Assembly: GCF_013283745.1 (NCBI RefSeq)
Contig: NZ_JABSTZ010000004.1
Location: 124,001 to 188,000 of the forward strand
Direction: 5' to 3'
Source of the DNA: Aeromicrobium stalagmiti
Lineage (GTDB): Bacteria; Actinomycetota; Actinomycetes; Propionibacteriales; Nocardioidaceae
DNA length: 64,000 bases
In this document: in pieces, positions 8,733 to 18,492 of the stretch
How the letters are laid out: each line of letters begins with the position of its first letter
Numbering within the stretch: the stretch's first letter is position 1
Translations under genes and position numbers: made by a program
The notes under the pieces: generated by a model
Database searches by the model: none
What the model saw: the letters and a program-made list of their open reading frames with translations, nothing else
Told to the model about the DNA's origin: nothing

Positions 8733-8748
8733 TCAAATGCAGTTCAAA
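8733..8748 (-). promoter_or_regulatory. Direct repeat, candidate OmpR-type response-regulator site
   Basis: TCAAA occurs at 8733-8737 and again at 8744-8748, exactly 11 bases apart (TTTGA-N6-TTTGA on the coding strand). An 11-base direct repeat is the usual layout of OmpR/PhoB-family operators. It covers the end of the histidine kinase gene and lies about 50 bases upstream of the lipoprotein start. It could let the operon's own regulator drive the redox genes. Confidence 0.4.
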
Positions 8749-10087
8749 TCTGTCTGTGGGGACGCTGGAGGGTGAGCCGCACGGTGTGGGTCCCGTCGTC
8801 GTTCGAGAGGACGTCGAGGCGGCCGCCGGTCGACTCGGCGCAGCTGCGGGCGATGTCGAGCCCGAGCCCGGAGGAGCCGCGGTCGCTGCGTCCGCGACGG
8901 GTCGCCCCGAGCGGGATGCCGGGACCGTGGTCGATCACGTCGATGTCGCACCCGGCCTCGGTCGGGCGGAGGACCACCCTCAGCGGTGTGCCCTCCGGCG
9001 TGTGCGCGACGACGTTCTCGAGCAGGGCGTCGACCGCCGCCGAGAGCGCGTCGTCGGTGCAGCCGACCGGGGCGGTCGCGTCGGGGACGTCGATCTCGAC
9101 GACCCGGTCCTGGTCCTCGGCGAGGGGCGCCCAGAACGCGATGCGGTCGAGCAGCACGGTGCGCGCGTCGGCAGCGCGGGGCTCGCGGTCGGTGCGAGGC
9201 TGGCGGGCGTGCTCGATGACCGCGGTCAACGTGCGTTCCAGCACGGCGACGTGCCGGGCCAGGTCGCGGGACCGCTCGGAGTCGGGCAGTGCCTCGACGT
9301 CGAGGCGGATCGCCGTCATGGGGGTGCGCAGGCGGTGGGAGAGGTCGGCGATCGTCTCACGCTCCGAGGCGAGCAGCTCCTCGATCCGCTCGGCCAGCTC
9401 GTTGAGCGCTGACGACACCTGGGCGACCTCGGGCGCGCCGGTGACGGGGGCCCGCGCCTCGAGGTGCCCGGCGCTCAGCTCCTCGGCGGTCGCGGCGGTC
9501 GCGACGAGGGGACGGGTGAGCCGGCGCGACACGACCTCTGCGCCGACGGCCGACAGCACGAGCAGGGCGATGGCGCCCCCACCGACCACGGCCCACCGCT
9601 CGTGCACCTCATCCTCGACCGACGAGTCACCGACGAAGGCGCGCACCAGCGCACGCCCCGAGGCGCTGTTGGCCCGGATGTCGACGAGCCAGCCGTCACC
9701 GAGATGCGTCGTGCGCGGGGCGGACACCTTGCCGAGGTCGTCACCACGGTCCCCGTCCCCGTCCCCGTCGTCGGCTGCGGGACCGTCAGGGACGCGGGGT
9801 GCGTCGTCGGGCAGCGGCGCGCCGACGCTGGTGCCGTCGGGCAGCAGCACCGTGATCGCCGTGTCGGTGCGGGCGTTGACCCGCTCGACGTACTGCGTGG
9901 CCTGGTTGGCCGTGTAGGCGTTGGTGGTGAGGTAGTCGGCCACGCCCTGCGCGACGTACTCGGTCTCGCGGACGACGCGGTCGGACGCCGACTGACGCAG
10001 GGCGATCGCGAGCGGCACCGCGAACGCGACGAGGACCAGGGCGGTCAGTCCCGTGGCGAGCAGCAGGATGCGTCGGCGCAGCGTCAC
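8744..10087 (-). CDS. Sensor histidine kinase
   Basis: This 447-residue transmembrane kinase has helices at about residues 8-30 and 168-184 bounding an extracytoplasmic sensor rich in Asp/Gly (DGDGDGDRGDD near residue 107). A HAMP-like segment (RRLTRPLVATAATAEELSAG) follows, then a HisKA domain with the phospho-accepting His251 in DLSHRLRTPM. The HATPase domain has LLENVVAHTP, DHGPGIPLG and GSSGLGLDIA. Its start overlaps the regulator stop (GTGA). The stimulus is unknown; gene order ties it to the redox operon. The short acidic loop could sense a cation, but that is a guess. Confidence 0.93.
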   Translation of the reverse strand: MTLRRRILLLATGLTALVLVAFAVPLAIALRQSASDRVVRETEYVAQGVADYLTTNAYTANQATQYVERVNARTDTAITVLLPDGTSVGAPLPDDAPRVPDGPAADDGDGDGDRGDDLGKVSAPRTTHLGDGWLVDIRANSASGRALVRAFVGDSSVEDEVHERWAVVGGGAIALLVLSAVGAEVVSRRLTRPLVATAATAEELSAGHLEARAPVTGAPEVAQVSSALNELAERIEELLASERETIADLSHRLRTPMTAIRLDVEALPDSERSRDLARHVAVLERTLTAVIEHARQPRTDREPRAADARTVLLDRIAFWAPLAEDQDRVVEIDVPDATAPVGCTDDALSAAVDALLENVVAHTPEGTPLRVVLRPTEAGCDIDVIDHGPGIPLGATRRGRSDRGSSGLGLDIARSCAESTGGRLDVLSNDDGTHTVRLTLQRPHRQI

Positions 10088-10770
10088 GAGGGATCGACCA
10101 TCTTGATGCCGACGCCGCGGACGCTGTGCAGGAACCGGGGCTCGGCAGCCGACTCACCGAGCTTGCGGCGCAGCCAGGACACGTGGACGTCGACGGTCCG
10201 GTCACCGCCGCCCCACGGGAGGTTCCAGACGTCGGCGAGCAGGTCGTTCTTGGAGACCACCTGACCGGGCCGCTGCGCGAGGTAGAGCAGCAGGTCGAAC
10301 TCCTTGCGGGTCAGCACCAGCGGCTCGCCGGCCAGACGGGCCTCCCGGCCCTGGGGGTCGATCACGAGGTCGGCGAGCGTGACGGTGGGGCTCTCGACGG
10401 GCACGTCGGCCTTGCCGCGACGCAGCACCGCGCGGACGCGTGCCAGCACCTGGACCGCCGAGTAGGGCTTGACGATGTAGTCGTCGGCGCCCGCGTCGAG
10501 CAGGCGGACGATCTCGCGCTCGTCGTCGCGGGCCGTGGCGACAAGGATCGGGACGTCGCCGAGGGAGCGGATCATCGCGAGCACGTCGGCGCCGTCGAGG
10601 TCGGGCAGCCCCAGGTCGAGGATCACGGCGTCGGGTGCGAACTCCGTCAGGCGGCCGAGTGCGTCACCGCCGCGGGCGACGGCTGCGACGGTCACGCCCT
10701 GCTGGGTCAGGGCCCGGGTGAGCGCGGCGCGGATGGCGTCGTCGTCCTCGACGAGCAGGATGCGCAGCAT
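10084..10770 (-). CDS. OmpR-family response regulator
   Basis: This 228-residue protein has a receiver domain with the acidic pocket EDDD, phospho-acceptor Asp52 in ILDLGLPD and the lysine of DYIVKPYS. A winged-helix C-terminal domain follows (LTRKEFDLLLYLAQRPGQVV, RTVDVHVSWLRRKLGE). The ATG at 10770 is chosen because TACCCT at 10778-10783 lies 7 bases upstream, fitting a leaderless message, and because receiver domains normally begin at this point. It is the first gene of a seven-gene co-directional run ending at the ferredoxin and likely regulates it. Confidence 0.94.
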   Translation of the reverse strand: MLRILLVEDDDAIRAALTRALTQQGVTVAAVARGGDALGRLTEFAPDAVILDLGLPDLDGADVLAMIRSLGDVPILVATARDDEREIVRLLDAGADDYIVKPYSAVQVLARVRAVLRRGKADVPVESPTVTLADLVIDPQGREARLAGEPLVLTRKEFDLLLYLAQRPGQVVSKNDLLADVWNLPWGGGDRTVDVHVSWLRRKLGESAAEPRFLHSVRGVGIKMVDPS

Positions 10771-10834
10771 GGATCTGAGGGTAGCCCCCGCGCGCACAGG
10801 TGTGACCGTGGTCATGCCGCAGTAGGCTCGGGTC

Positions 10835-11473
10835 ATGGTCAGGGTCCTGGCAGTCGCCGACGAGGAGGTCCCCGCGATGCGGTCGCGGGTGCGTGACCTG
10901 CGGGTCGACCTCGTGCTCGGCGCCGGCGACCTGCCGTGGGACTACCTCGAGACGCTGGCCACTCTGCTCGACGTGCCGGCCGCCTTCGTGCCCGGCAACC
11001 ACGACCCCGAGGTCACGCGCCGGTCGCCGGCGCCGGACGGCTTCGTCAACCTCGACGGTCAGGTCCTCGACGTGGGCGGGCTGCGCGTCGCCGGACTCGG
11101 GGGCTGCGTCCGCTACAACGCGGGCGGTCACCAGTACACCCAGGACGAGTACGACGTGCGCGCCCGCCGGCTGCTCCGGGCTGCCGACGGCGCGGGGGCG
11201 CGGCCTGTCGACGTCCTGCTGACCCACGCACCGCCCCTCGGCCTCGGTGACGAGCCCGACCCGAGCCACGTCGGCATCGCGGCGCTGCCCGGCGTCATCG
11301 AGGTGCTGCGCCCCTCGTGGCACCTGCACGGCCACATCCATCCCTACGGCATGCACAAGCCTGACCGGGTGCTCGGTCCGACCACGATCCGCAACGTGAT
11401 TCCGTGGCACGTCCTCGAGATCGAGCCCCAGGCCGCCTCGTCGGTCGCAGCCGGCTCCGGACGACGGGCCTGA
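10835..11473 (+). CDS. Calcineurin-like metallophosphoesterase
   Basis: This 212-residue protein carries the metallophosphoesterase motifs in order: GAGDLPWD, GNHDPE, LTHAPP and HGHIHPYG, which bind two metal ions. An N-terminal Asp is present in VLAVADEE, where the usual DxH first motif is degenerate (ADEE). The start ATG lies 6 bases after TAGGCT (10823-10828), so the mRNA is probably leaderless. It is divergent from the response regulator, and the ParB-like gene follows after one base. The substrate is unknown. Confidence 0.9.
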   Translation: MVRVLAVADEEVPAMRSRVRDLRVDLVLGAGDLPWDYLETLATLLDVPAAFVPGNHDPEVTRRSPAPDGFVNLDGQVLDVGGLRVAGLGGCVRYNAGGHQYTQDEYDVRARRLLRAADGAGARPVDVLLTHAPPLGLGDEPDPSHVGIAALPGVIEVLRPSWHLHGHIHPYGMHKPDRVLGPTTIRNVIPWHVLEIEPQAASSVAAGSGRRA

Positions 11474-11474
11474 C

Positions 11475-12326
11475 GTGGTCAGCAGTTCCGGCTCCTCACG
11501 GGTCGACGCCGAGAGCGACTTCATGCGCGCGCGGCGCCACCAGGTGCTGTCGAGCCTCGCGGCGCGGCTGACGGGCGACACCGAGGACGTCGTCCAGGCG
11601 ATGTCGTTCGACGAGGTCGTCGACGCGCTGGGCCGGCGGGCCGAGCACTACGTCGGCACCAAGGTCATCCCGCTCGACGCGATCGTCGGGTCGGTCGACA
11701 AGGTGCGAGACTTCGACCGGCGCTTCCGTCCGACGTCGGCCGTCAGCCGGCAGCGCTGGGAGCGGCTGGCGCGGGCCAGCAGGACGGGCGAGGTCATCCC
11801 CCCGATCGACGTCTACCAGATCGGCGACTACTACTTCGTCCGCGACGGTCATCACCGGGTCTCGGTCGCCCGCAGCCTCGGAGTCACGCTGATCGAGGCC
11901 CGGATCACCGCGATCGACACGCTCCTCACACCGGTCGGCATCGACTCCCGCTCCGCCCTGGAGCTCAAGTTCTGGCGCCGGCTCATGCTGCAGCGCGTCC
12001 CGTTCGTGGGGGAGGCCCGTGCCGCGGTCGCGGTCGACGACCCGGCCGACTACGGCGAGATCGCCGAGGCCGTCGAGGCCTGGGCGGCCCGCACGATGCA
12101 CGCCGAGGGCGCCTACATGGATCCCGGGACCATGGCCGCCCGGTGGTACGCCGAGGAGTTCTCGCCCGTCGTCGCGATGATCGAGGAGGCCGGCGTGCGT
12201 GGCAAGGACGAGCGTCCGGCCGCGGCGTTCCTGCGCGTGGCCTGCGAGCGCTACCGCCTGATCCGCGAGCACGAGTGGAACGCCGAGGTCATGCAGGCGG
12301 TCAAGAAGGGCAGCAAGAAGCGCTGA
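11475..12326 (+). CDS. ParB/sulfiredoxin-like domain protein
   Basis: This 283-residue protein contains a ParB-type nuclease-like core: VIPLDAIVGSVDK, then IPPIDVYQIGDYYFVRDGHHRVSVARSLG (residues about 98-130), where DGHHRVS matches the conserved GxxR/HHR box. N- and C-terminal parts are helical. Homologues are annotated as chromosome-partitioning-like or transcriptional regulators in actinobacteria, but this is not the parAB locus ParB. It starts at GTG 11475, one base after the phosphoesterase stop, so the two are probably co-expressed; an ATG at 11523 is an alternative start. The function is unresolved. Confidence 0.8.
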   Translation: MVSSSGSSRVDAESDFMRARRHQVLSSLAARLTGDTEDVVQAMSFDEVVDALGRRAEHYVGTKVIPLDAIVGSVDKVRDFDRRFRPTSAVSRQRWERLARASRTGEVIPPIDVYQIGDYYFVRDGHHRVSVARSLGVTLIEARITAIDTLLTPVGIDSRSALELKFWRRLMLQRVPFVGEARAAVAVDDPADYGEIAEAVEAWAARTMHAEGAYMDPGTMAARWYAEEFSPVVAMIEEAGVRGKDERPAAAFLRVACERYRLIREHEWNAEVMQAVKKGSKKR

Positions 12327-12345
12327 CCCGGTGCACCGCCCTGGG

Positions 12346-13509
<1,164 letters not shown>

Positions 13510-13513
13510 GTGA

Positions 13514-14359
13514 TCAACCCTTCACTGCGCCGGCGGTGAGGCCGGCGACGATCTTGCGCTGGAAGAACAGGACGAGGACGACGATCGGCACCGTGGCGAC
13601 CACGGCACCGGCGGCCAGCAGCGATGCCGGCCGGTTGAACGGATCGGCCCCGACGAAGAACGACAGGGCTGCGGGGATCGGGCGGGCGTTCTCCGTCGAC
13701 GTCAGCGAGATGCCGAAGACGAAGTCGTTCCACGCGAAGAAGAAGGTGAGGATCGCGGCGGTGAAGACGCCGGGCGCGGCCAGGGGCACGATGACCTTGC
13801 GGAAGGCCTGCCACGAGGTGGCGCCGTCGACCTGGGCGGCCTGCTCCATCTCCCACGGGATCTCGCGGAAGAACGCGGACAGGGTCCAGATCGCCAGCGG
13901 CAGCGTGAAGGACATGTAGGGGATGATCAGGCCCGGCCACGTGTCGTAGATGCCGAACGTGCGCCACATGTCGAACAGGGGCCCGACCAGCGAGACGACG
14001 GGGAACATCGCGATCACCAGGGCTGTGGTCAGCACGAACTTCTTGCCGGAGAACTCCAGGCGGGCGATCGCGTACGCCGCGAGCGTGGCCAGGATGACCG
14101 ACAGCAGCGTCGCGATGAGCGAGATGCCGATCGAGTTGAAGATCGCGCGGCGGAACTGGTCGTCGGCCAGGACGTCCTGGTAGTTCTGCCACCCGGCGCC
14201 GCCGCCCTTGGAGGGGAAGAAGCCGGGGGAGCCGACCGTCACGGCCTCCTGGCTCTTGAACGACAGCGAGATGATCCACGCGACGGGCAGCAGGCACCAG
14301 ATGAGGATCAGCGCGCAGCCGATGGCGGTGCCGATCCGGCTCTTCACATCGGTCTTCAT
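13514..14359 (-). CDS. Carbohydrate ABC transporter permease (MalG-like)
   Basis: This 281-residue inner-membrane protein has about six helices and the EAA loop EMEQAAQVDGATSWQAFRKVIVPLAAPG, which contacts the ATPase. The family imports di- or oligosaccharides. It follows the first permease after one base and precedes the ATPase by four, so it is in an operon. The C-terminus FFQRKIVAGLTAGAVKG is typical of the MalG branch. Confidence 0.95.
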   Translation of the reverse strand: MKTDVKSRIGTAIGCALILIWCLLPVAWIISLSFKSQEAVTVGSPGFFPSKGGGAGWQNYQDVLADDQFRRAIFNSIGISLIATLLSVILATLAAYAIARLEFSGKKFVLTTALVIAMFPVVSLVGPLFDMWRTFGIYDTWPGLIIPYMSFTLPLAIWTLSAFFREIPWEMEQAAQVDGATSWQAFRKVIVPLAAPGVFTAAILTFFFAWNDFVFGISLTSTENARPIPAALSFFVGADPFNRPASLLAAGAVVATVPIVVLVLFFQRKIVAGLTAGAVKG

Positions 14360-14360
14360 G

Positions 14361-15308
14361 TCAGCCCTCCTGCCGTGCGTCGGCGAGATTGACCTTGAAC
14401 AGCTTGACGATCACGAACGCCACGACCAGGACGGACAGGAACAGCAGCACCGAGAGCGCCGACCCGATGCCGAGCTGGAACTGCTCGATGACCTGGCGGT
14501 AGGTCAGGAACGAGATCGACTCGGTGCCGTTGGCGCCCGCCGTCATGACGAAGATGTTGTCGAAGATCCGGTAGGCGTCGAGGGCGCGGAACAGGACGGC
14601 CACCATGATGGCGGCCCGCATGTTGGGCAGGATCACCTTGTAGAGGCGCTGCCACCACGTCGCGCCGTCGACCTTCGCCGCCTCGAGCATGTCCTCGGAG
14701 ACCTGGGCCAGCCCTGCCAGGAGCAGCAGCGACATGAAGGGCGTCGTCTTCCAGATCTCCGAGGCCATGATCGCGATGAGTGAGGAGTTGCGCTCGGCGA
14801 ACCAGTTGAAGTCGTCGCCCACGAACGGCAGCCAGCTGTTGACGAAGCCGTTGGTGTTGGAGAACGCGAACTGCCACGCGAATCCCGAGACCACGGTGAT
14901 GACGCCGTAGGGGATCAGGATCGACGTGCGGATCACGCCGCGGGCGAAGATCACCTTGTGCATGACCATCGCGAACGCGAAGCCGATGACCAGCTCGAAG
15001 ATCACCGTGACGATCATGATCATCACGGTGTTGCCGGTGTCGCGCCAGAAGAGCCCGTCGCTGAGGGCGGTGGCGTAGTTGGCCAGGCCCACGAACTCAC
15101 GGTCGTCGGGCGAGGTGAGGGAGTAGCTGAACAGCGAGAGGTAGAGCGCCCGCAGCATCGGGAACGCCGTGACGAGCAGCATCAGGGCGATGGCCGGGGC
15201 GACGAGCTTGAACGCCAGCCGGTTCTCGGCGCGGGACCGGTCGGACGACGGCGCCTTGGGTGCCTTCGGCGCCTTGCCGGCCTTCGGCGCGGTTGCGGTG
15301 GTGGTCAC
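14361..15308 (-). CDS. Carbohydrate ABC transporter permease (MalF-like)
   Basis: This 315-residue permease has a Lys/Ala/Pro-rich cytoplasmic N-terminus (repeated KAPK units at about residues 9-20) and about six transmembrane helices. The EAA motif is EDMLEAAKVDGATWWQRLYKVILPNM. The start GTG at 15308 overlaps the binding-protein stop codon (GTGA), indicating coupling. With the MalG-like partner it forms the transmembrane channel for a sugar importer. Confidence 0.94.
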   Translation of the reverse strand: MTTTATAPKAGKAPKAPKAPSSDRSRAENRLAFKLVAPAIALMLLVTAFPMLRALYLSLFSYSLTSPDDREFVGLANYATALSDGLFWRDTGNTVMIMIVTVIFELVIGFAFAMVMHKVIFARGVIRTSILIPYGVITVVSGFAWQFAFSNTNGFVNSWLPFVGDDFNWFAERNSSLIAIMASEIWKTTPFMSLLLLAGLAQVSEDMLEAAKVDGATWWQRLYKVILPNMRAAIMVAVLFRALDAYRIFDNIFVMTAGANGTESISFLTYRQVIEQFQLGIGSALSVLLFLSVLVVAFVIVKLFKVNLADARQEG

Positions 15309-16615
15309 AGGAGTGCCTTTCCGCTCAGGATGTCCTTGAGGAATGCCGCTGACCTGCCGGGCGTGCCCGGGCCGACCGAGGTCGGGGAGTGCCACCGGGA
15401 CTGCACGGCGCTCGAGATCTGGCTGTAGAACGCGCTCTTGGGCCGCGGGCCGCCGGAGTCGACGCTCTCGCGCCACAGGGTCAGCAGGTCGGCCGGGTAG
15501 GCCTTCTTCAGCTCGTCGGAGTCATAGACCGACTGCCGTGACGGCATGAGTCCCTCGTTGACCGCGAGGGCCGTCTGCGCCTTCGCGTCGCTCACGCAGA
15601 TCGCGGCTGCCTGGGCGAGCTCGGGGTGCTGGGAGTAGGCCCCGACACCTATGTCGATGCCGCCGATGGGCGGCTTGGACTCCTCGCCGGCGATGGTCTG
15701 CGGATAGCGGGCGAAGCCGAGGTCGTCGAGCTCGGCCTTGTCCTTGGGCCCTCCGGGCTTGCCGATCAGGCCTTCGTAGTTCTTGTAGACGAAGGTCCAG
15801 TTGGTCATGAACTCCCCGGCGCCGGACGAGGGATACATCTGCCCGAGGCTGGTGCCCTCGTTGGACGTCGAGAAGTCGGGCTGGGCCGCGCCGGACCTCG
15901 CCAGCTTGCGGATGACCGCCGCGGCGTCCTCGCCGGCCTGGGAAGCGATCGTCACCTTCGCGTCACGGCCGTCCTCGACCGTGGACGGGTCGAGGATGTT
16001 GCCGCCCGCACCCTGGATGAGGGCGTTGATCCACACGACGTAGGCCTCGTACTTGTTGGCCTGGACGCCGACCGTGCCGTCGTTGTCGGCGGCGGCGTCG
16101 ATGACCTGGTCCCACGTGACAGGCTTCGTCATGTCGAGACCCGCTGCCTCGGCGAGCGACTTGCGATACCAGACGACCTGCGTGTTGGCCCACTGCGGAG
16201 CGGCGACGACCTTGTCGTCCCACGTGACCGTCTCGCCGGCGCCCTTGAGCACGTCGTCGTCGAGGACCTGGTCGGCGAGGTCGCCCTCGAACGGCAGGAG
16301 CCACTTGGCGTTGGCGAACTCCGGGACGAACACCGGGTCGAGGCTCATCAGGTCGGTCGAGCTGTCCTTGGCCGCGAGGCGCCGCGCGAGCTGGGTGCGC
16401 TGGTCGGTCGCGCTGGCGGGGAGCAGCTGGATCTTGATCGTGTAGTCGTCGGTGCTGCAGTCCTTGGCCAGCTGGTTGAGCGTGGTCTGGCCATCGGGGT
16501 TGATGTACCAGTTGAGCGTCGGCGTGCCGCTGTCACCGCCGCACGCGGCGAGAACGCTCATCGACAGGGCAGTGGCGACACCTGCGGCGATGCGTCGAGA
16601 CGGACGTACGGTCAT
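15305..16615 (-). CDS. Extracellular sugar-binding lipoprotein of ABC importer
   Basis: This 436-residue family 1 solute-binding protein has a signal peptide and lipobox LAAC (cysteine at about residue 24), followed by TLNWYINPDGQTTLNQLAKDC. It captures sugar outside the cell for the two permeases. The ATG at 16615 is preferred over an in-frame GTG at 16630 because GGGGAG lies just upstream. The gene lies 104 bases downstream of a GH13 glucosidase in the same direction. With that enzyme, the most likely ligands are alpha-glucosides such as maltose, trehalose, sucrose or isomaltose-like sugars (inference). Confidence 0.93.
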   Translation of the reverse strand: MTVRPSRRIAAGVATALSMSVLAACGGDSGTPTLNWYINPDGQTTLNQLAKDCSTDDYTIKIQLLPASATDQRTQLARRLAAKDSSTDLMSLDPVFVPEFANAKWLLPFEGDLADQVLDDDVLKGAGETVTWDDKVVAAPQWANTQVVWYRKSLAEAAGLDMTKPVTWDQVIDAAADNDGTVGVQANKYEAYVVWINALIQGAGGNILDPSTVEDGRDAKVTIASQAGEDAAAVIRKLARSGAAQPDFSTSNEGTSLGQMYPSSGAGEFMTNWTFVYKNYEGLIGKPGGPKDKAELDDLGFARYPQTIAGEESKPPIGGIDIGVGAYSQHPELAQAAAICVSDAKAQTALAVNEGLMPSRQSVYDSDELKKAYPADLLTLWRESVDSGGPRPKSAFYSQISSAVQSRWHSPTSVGPGTPGRSAAFLKDILSGKALL

Positions 16616-16645
16616 TGCTCCCCCAACCACGCCCCCAGGGGTGGG

Positions 16646-16667
16646 ACCACGTGGTGACGCGGGTCAC
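16646..16667. promoter_or_regulatory. Two adjoining palindromes upstream of the sugar-binding protein gene
   Basis: ACCACGTGGT (16646-16655) is a perfect 10-base palindrome and overlaps by two bases an inverted repeat GTGAC-GCGG-GTCAC (16654-16667). They lie 31-52 bases upstream of the binding-protein start, in the only sizeable gap between the GH13 gene and the transporter genes. This is a plausible operator for a LacI-type or other sugar regulator; no such regulator gene is in the window. Confidence 0.4.
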
Positions 16668-16719
16668 AGGGGCGGACTCGAACGTATCCCTGTGGCTCGG
16701 GCAGCGCAACAGCGGGAGG

Positions 16720-18390
16720 TCAGGCGCGGAGCCAGACTGTCTCGTCGGTGTCGACCGGCGCTCCGTGCTCACGCTCCCCGCTCGCCGCGACGACCGTGGC
16801 GCCGTCAGGCAGGGGGAGCGGCTCGACGCCCAGGTTGGCGAGCACCGTCACCGCCGCCTCGTCGGACGAGATGGTGAACGCCAGCACGTCGGCGGGGTGT
16901 CCGTCGAGCCACGTCAGCCGGCCGCGACCGAGTCGCAGCTCGCGGCGCAGTCGCAGGAGGTCGCGATACAGCGTCAGGGTCGAGGTCGGGTCGTCGCGCT
17001 GGCAGTCGACCGCGAGCGCGCCGTACTCCGCAGGCTGGGGGAGCCACGAGGCCTCACCGGGGCCGAAGCCGAAGGACGGGGCGGCGGCCTCCCACGGCAC
17101 GGGCACCCGGCACCCGTCGCGTCCCTTCGAGCTGCCGCCGGTGCGGGCGAACGTCGGGTCCTGGCGCACCTCGTCCGGCAGCCGGGTCGCCTCGGGAAGG
17201 CCCAGCTCCTCGCCCTGGAAGAGATAGGCGGACCCGGGCAGGGCGAGCATCACGGCGGTCGCGGCGCGGGCTCGCCGCAGGCCCAGCGCGGCGTCGGGCT
17301 GCGGGTCGTCGGCGCCGATGCCCTCGATCCGTTGCAGGCCGGCGTGCTGGGGATAGCCGAGACGGGTCGCGTGGCGGACGACGTCGTGGTTCGACAGCAC
17401 CCACGTCTGGGGAGCCCCGACGGCCTCGGCCTGGGCGAGCGAGCGGGTGATCGTGCTGCGCTGGTCGTCCGCCCGCCACGGCGTCATCAGGTACTCGAAG
17501 TTGAACGACTGGTGCAGCTCGTCCGGGCGGACGTACTTCGCGAGCGACTCGCCGGGCAGCACCCATGCTTCCGCGCACAGGATGCGGTCGGCGTCGTCGC
17601 CCTCGACGGCGTAGGAGTCGGCCAGGAGACGCCAGCTGCGATAGATCTCGTGGACGCCGGGCTGGTCCCACATGGGGGAGAGCGACGTCGCGTCGACGTT
17701 GGGGTCGAGGGAGAGGTCGGTGTCGGGCAGGCCCTCGGCCTTGACCAGCCCGTGGGCGACGTCGATCCGGAACCCGTCGACCCCGCGGTCGAGCCAGAAC
17801 CGCAGGACGCCCTCGAGCTCGTCGCGGACCTCGGGGTTGGTCCAGTCGAAGTCGGGCTGCGTGCTGTCGAAGAGGTGAAGGAACCACTGCCCGGGCGTGC
17901 CGTCGGCCTCCGTGACCCGGGTCCAGGCGGGACCCCCGAACATGCTGGTCCAGTTGTTGGGCGGCTCGTCACCATCGGGGCCGCTGCCGTCGCGAAAGAC
18001 ATAGCGGGCCCGCTCGAGGCTGCCGGGCGCCGAGGCGAGGGCGGCCCGGAACCACACGTGCTCGTCGGACGAGTGGTTGGGCACCACGTCGACGACGACC
18101 CGCAGGCCGAGCTCGTGCGCGCGGGCCGTCAGGGCGTCGAACGCGTCGAGGTGGCCGAACAGCGGGTCGACGTCGCGGTAGTCGGCGACGTCGTAGCCGG
18201 CATCGTGCTGGGGCGAGGTGTAGAACGGCGAGAGCCACACGGCGTCGACGCCGAGCTCGGCGAGGTGGGGCAGCCGTGCGGTGATGCCCGGCAGGTCACC
18301 GATGCCGTCACCGTCGGAGTCGGCCCACGACCGGGGGTAGACCTGGTAGATCACCGCGTCGCGCCACCACTGCTTGCCCGTGCCCGCCAT
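16720..18390 (-). CDS. Glycoside hydrolase family 13 alpha-glucosidase
   Basis: This 556-residue (beta/alpha)8 alpha-amylase-family enzyme has all four conserved regions: DVVPNHSS, GFRIDVAHG (nucleophile Asp210), AEAWV (acid/base Glu274) and LSNHD (transition-state Asp336). WWRDAVIYQVYPRSWADSDGDGIGD at the N-terminus is typical of oligo-1,6-glucosidase/alpha-glucosidase. There is no signal peptide, so it acts in the cytoplasm on imported sugar. The ATG at 18390 has GGAGGGAGC upstream. It lies upstream of, and in the same direction as, the ABC importer, and is divergent from ndk. Confidence 0.94.
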   Translation of the reverse strand: MAGTGKQWWRDAVIYQVYPRSWADSDGDGIGDLPGITARLPHLAELGVDAVWLSPFYTSPQHDAGYDVADYRDVDPLFGHLDAFDALTARAHELGLRVVVDVVPNHSSDEHVWFRAALASAPGSLERARYVFRDGSGPDGDEPPNNWTSMFGGPAWTRVTEADGTPGQWFLHLFDSTQPDFDWTNPEVRDELEGVLRFWLDRGVDGFRIDVAHGLVKAEGLPDTDLSLDPNVDATSLSPMWDQPGVHEIYRSWRLLADSYAVEGDDADRILCAEAWVLPGESLAKYVRPDELHQSFNFEYLMTPWRADDQRSTITRSLAQAEAVGAPQTWVLSNHDVVRHATRLGYPQHAGLQRIEGIGADDPQPDAALGLRRARAATAVMLALPGSAYLFQGEELGLPEATRLPDEVRQDPTFARTGGSSKGRDGCRVPVPWEAAAPSFGFGPGEASWLPQPAEYGALAVDCQRDDPTSTLTLYRDLLRLRRELRLGRGRLTWLDGHPADVLAFTISSDEAAVTVLANLGVEPLPLPDGATVVAASGEREHGAPVDTDETVWLRA

Positions 18391-18492
18391 GTCGCTCCCT
18401 CCGGGCACCCGACGGGCCCACGACGACCAACGTACGCAGAGGTCGAGGAGGCGTGCACGCCGGGCGCGGGCCCCGCAGGATAGGTTTTGGCC

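Noticed and set aside
11475-12326. Chromosome-partitioning ParB of the parABS locus
   Set aside because: Only the ParB-like core is shared; there is no parA, parS or HTH layout as in true ParB, and the neighbours are unrelated.
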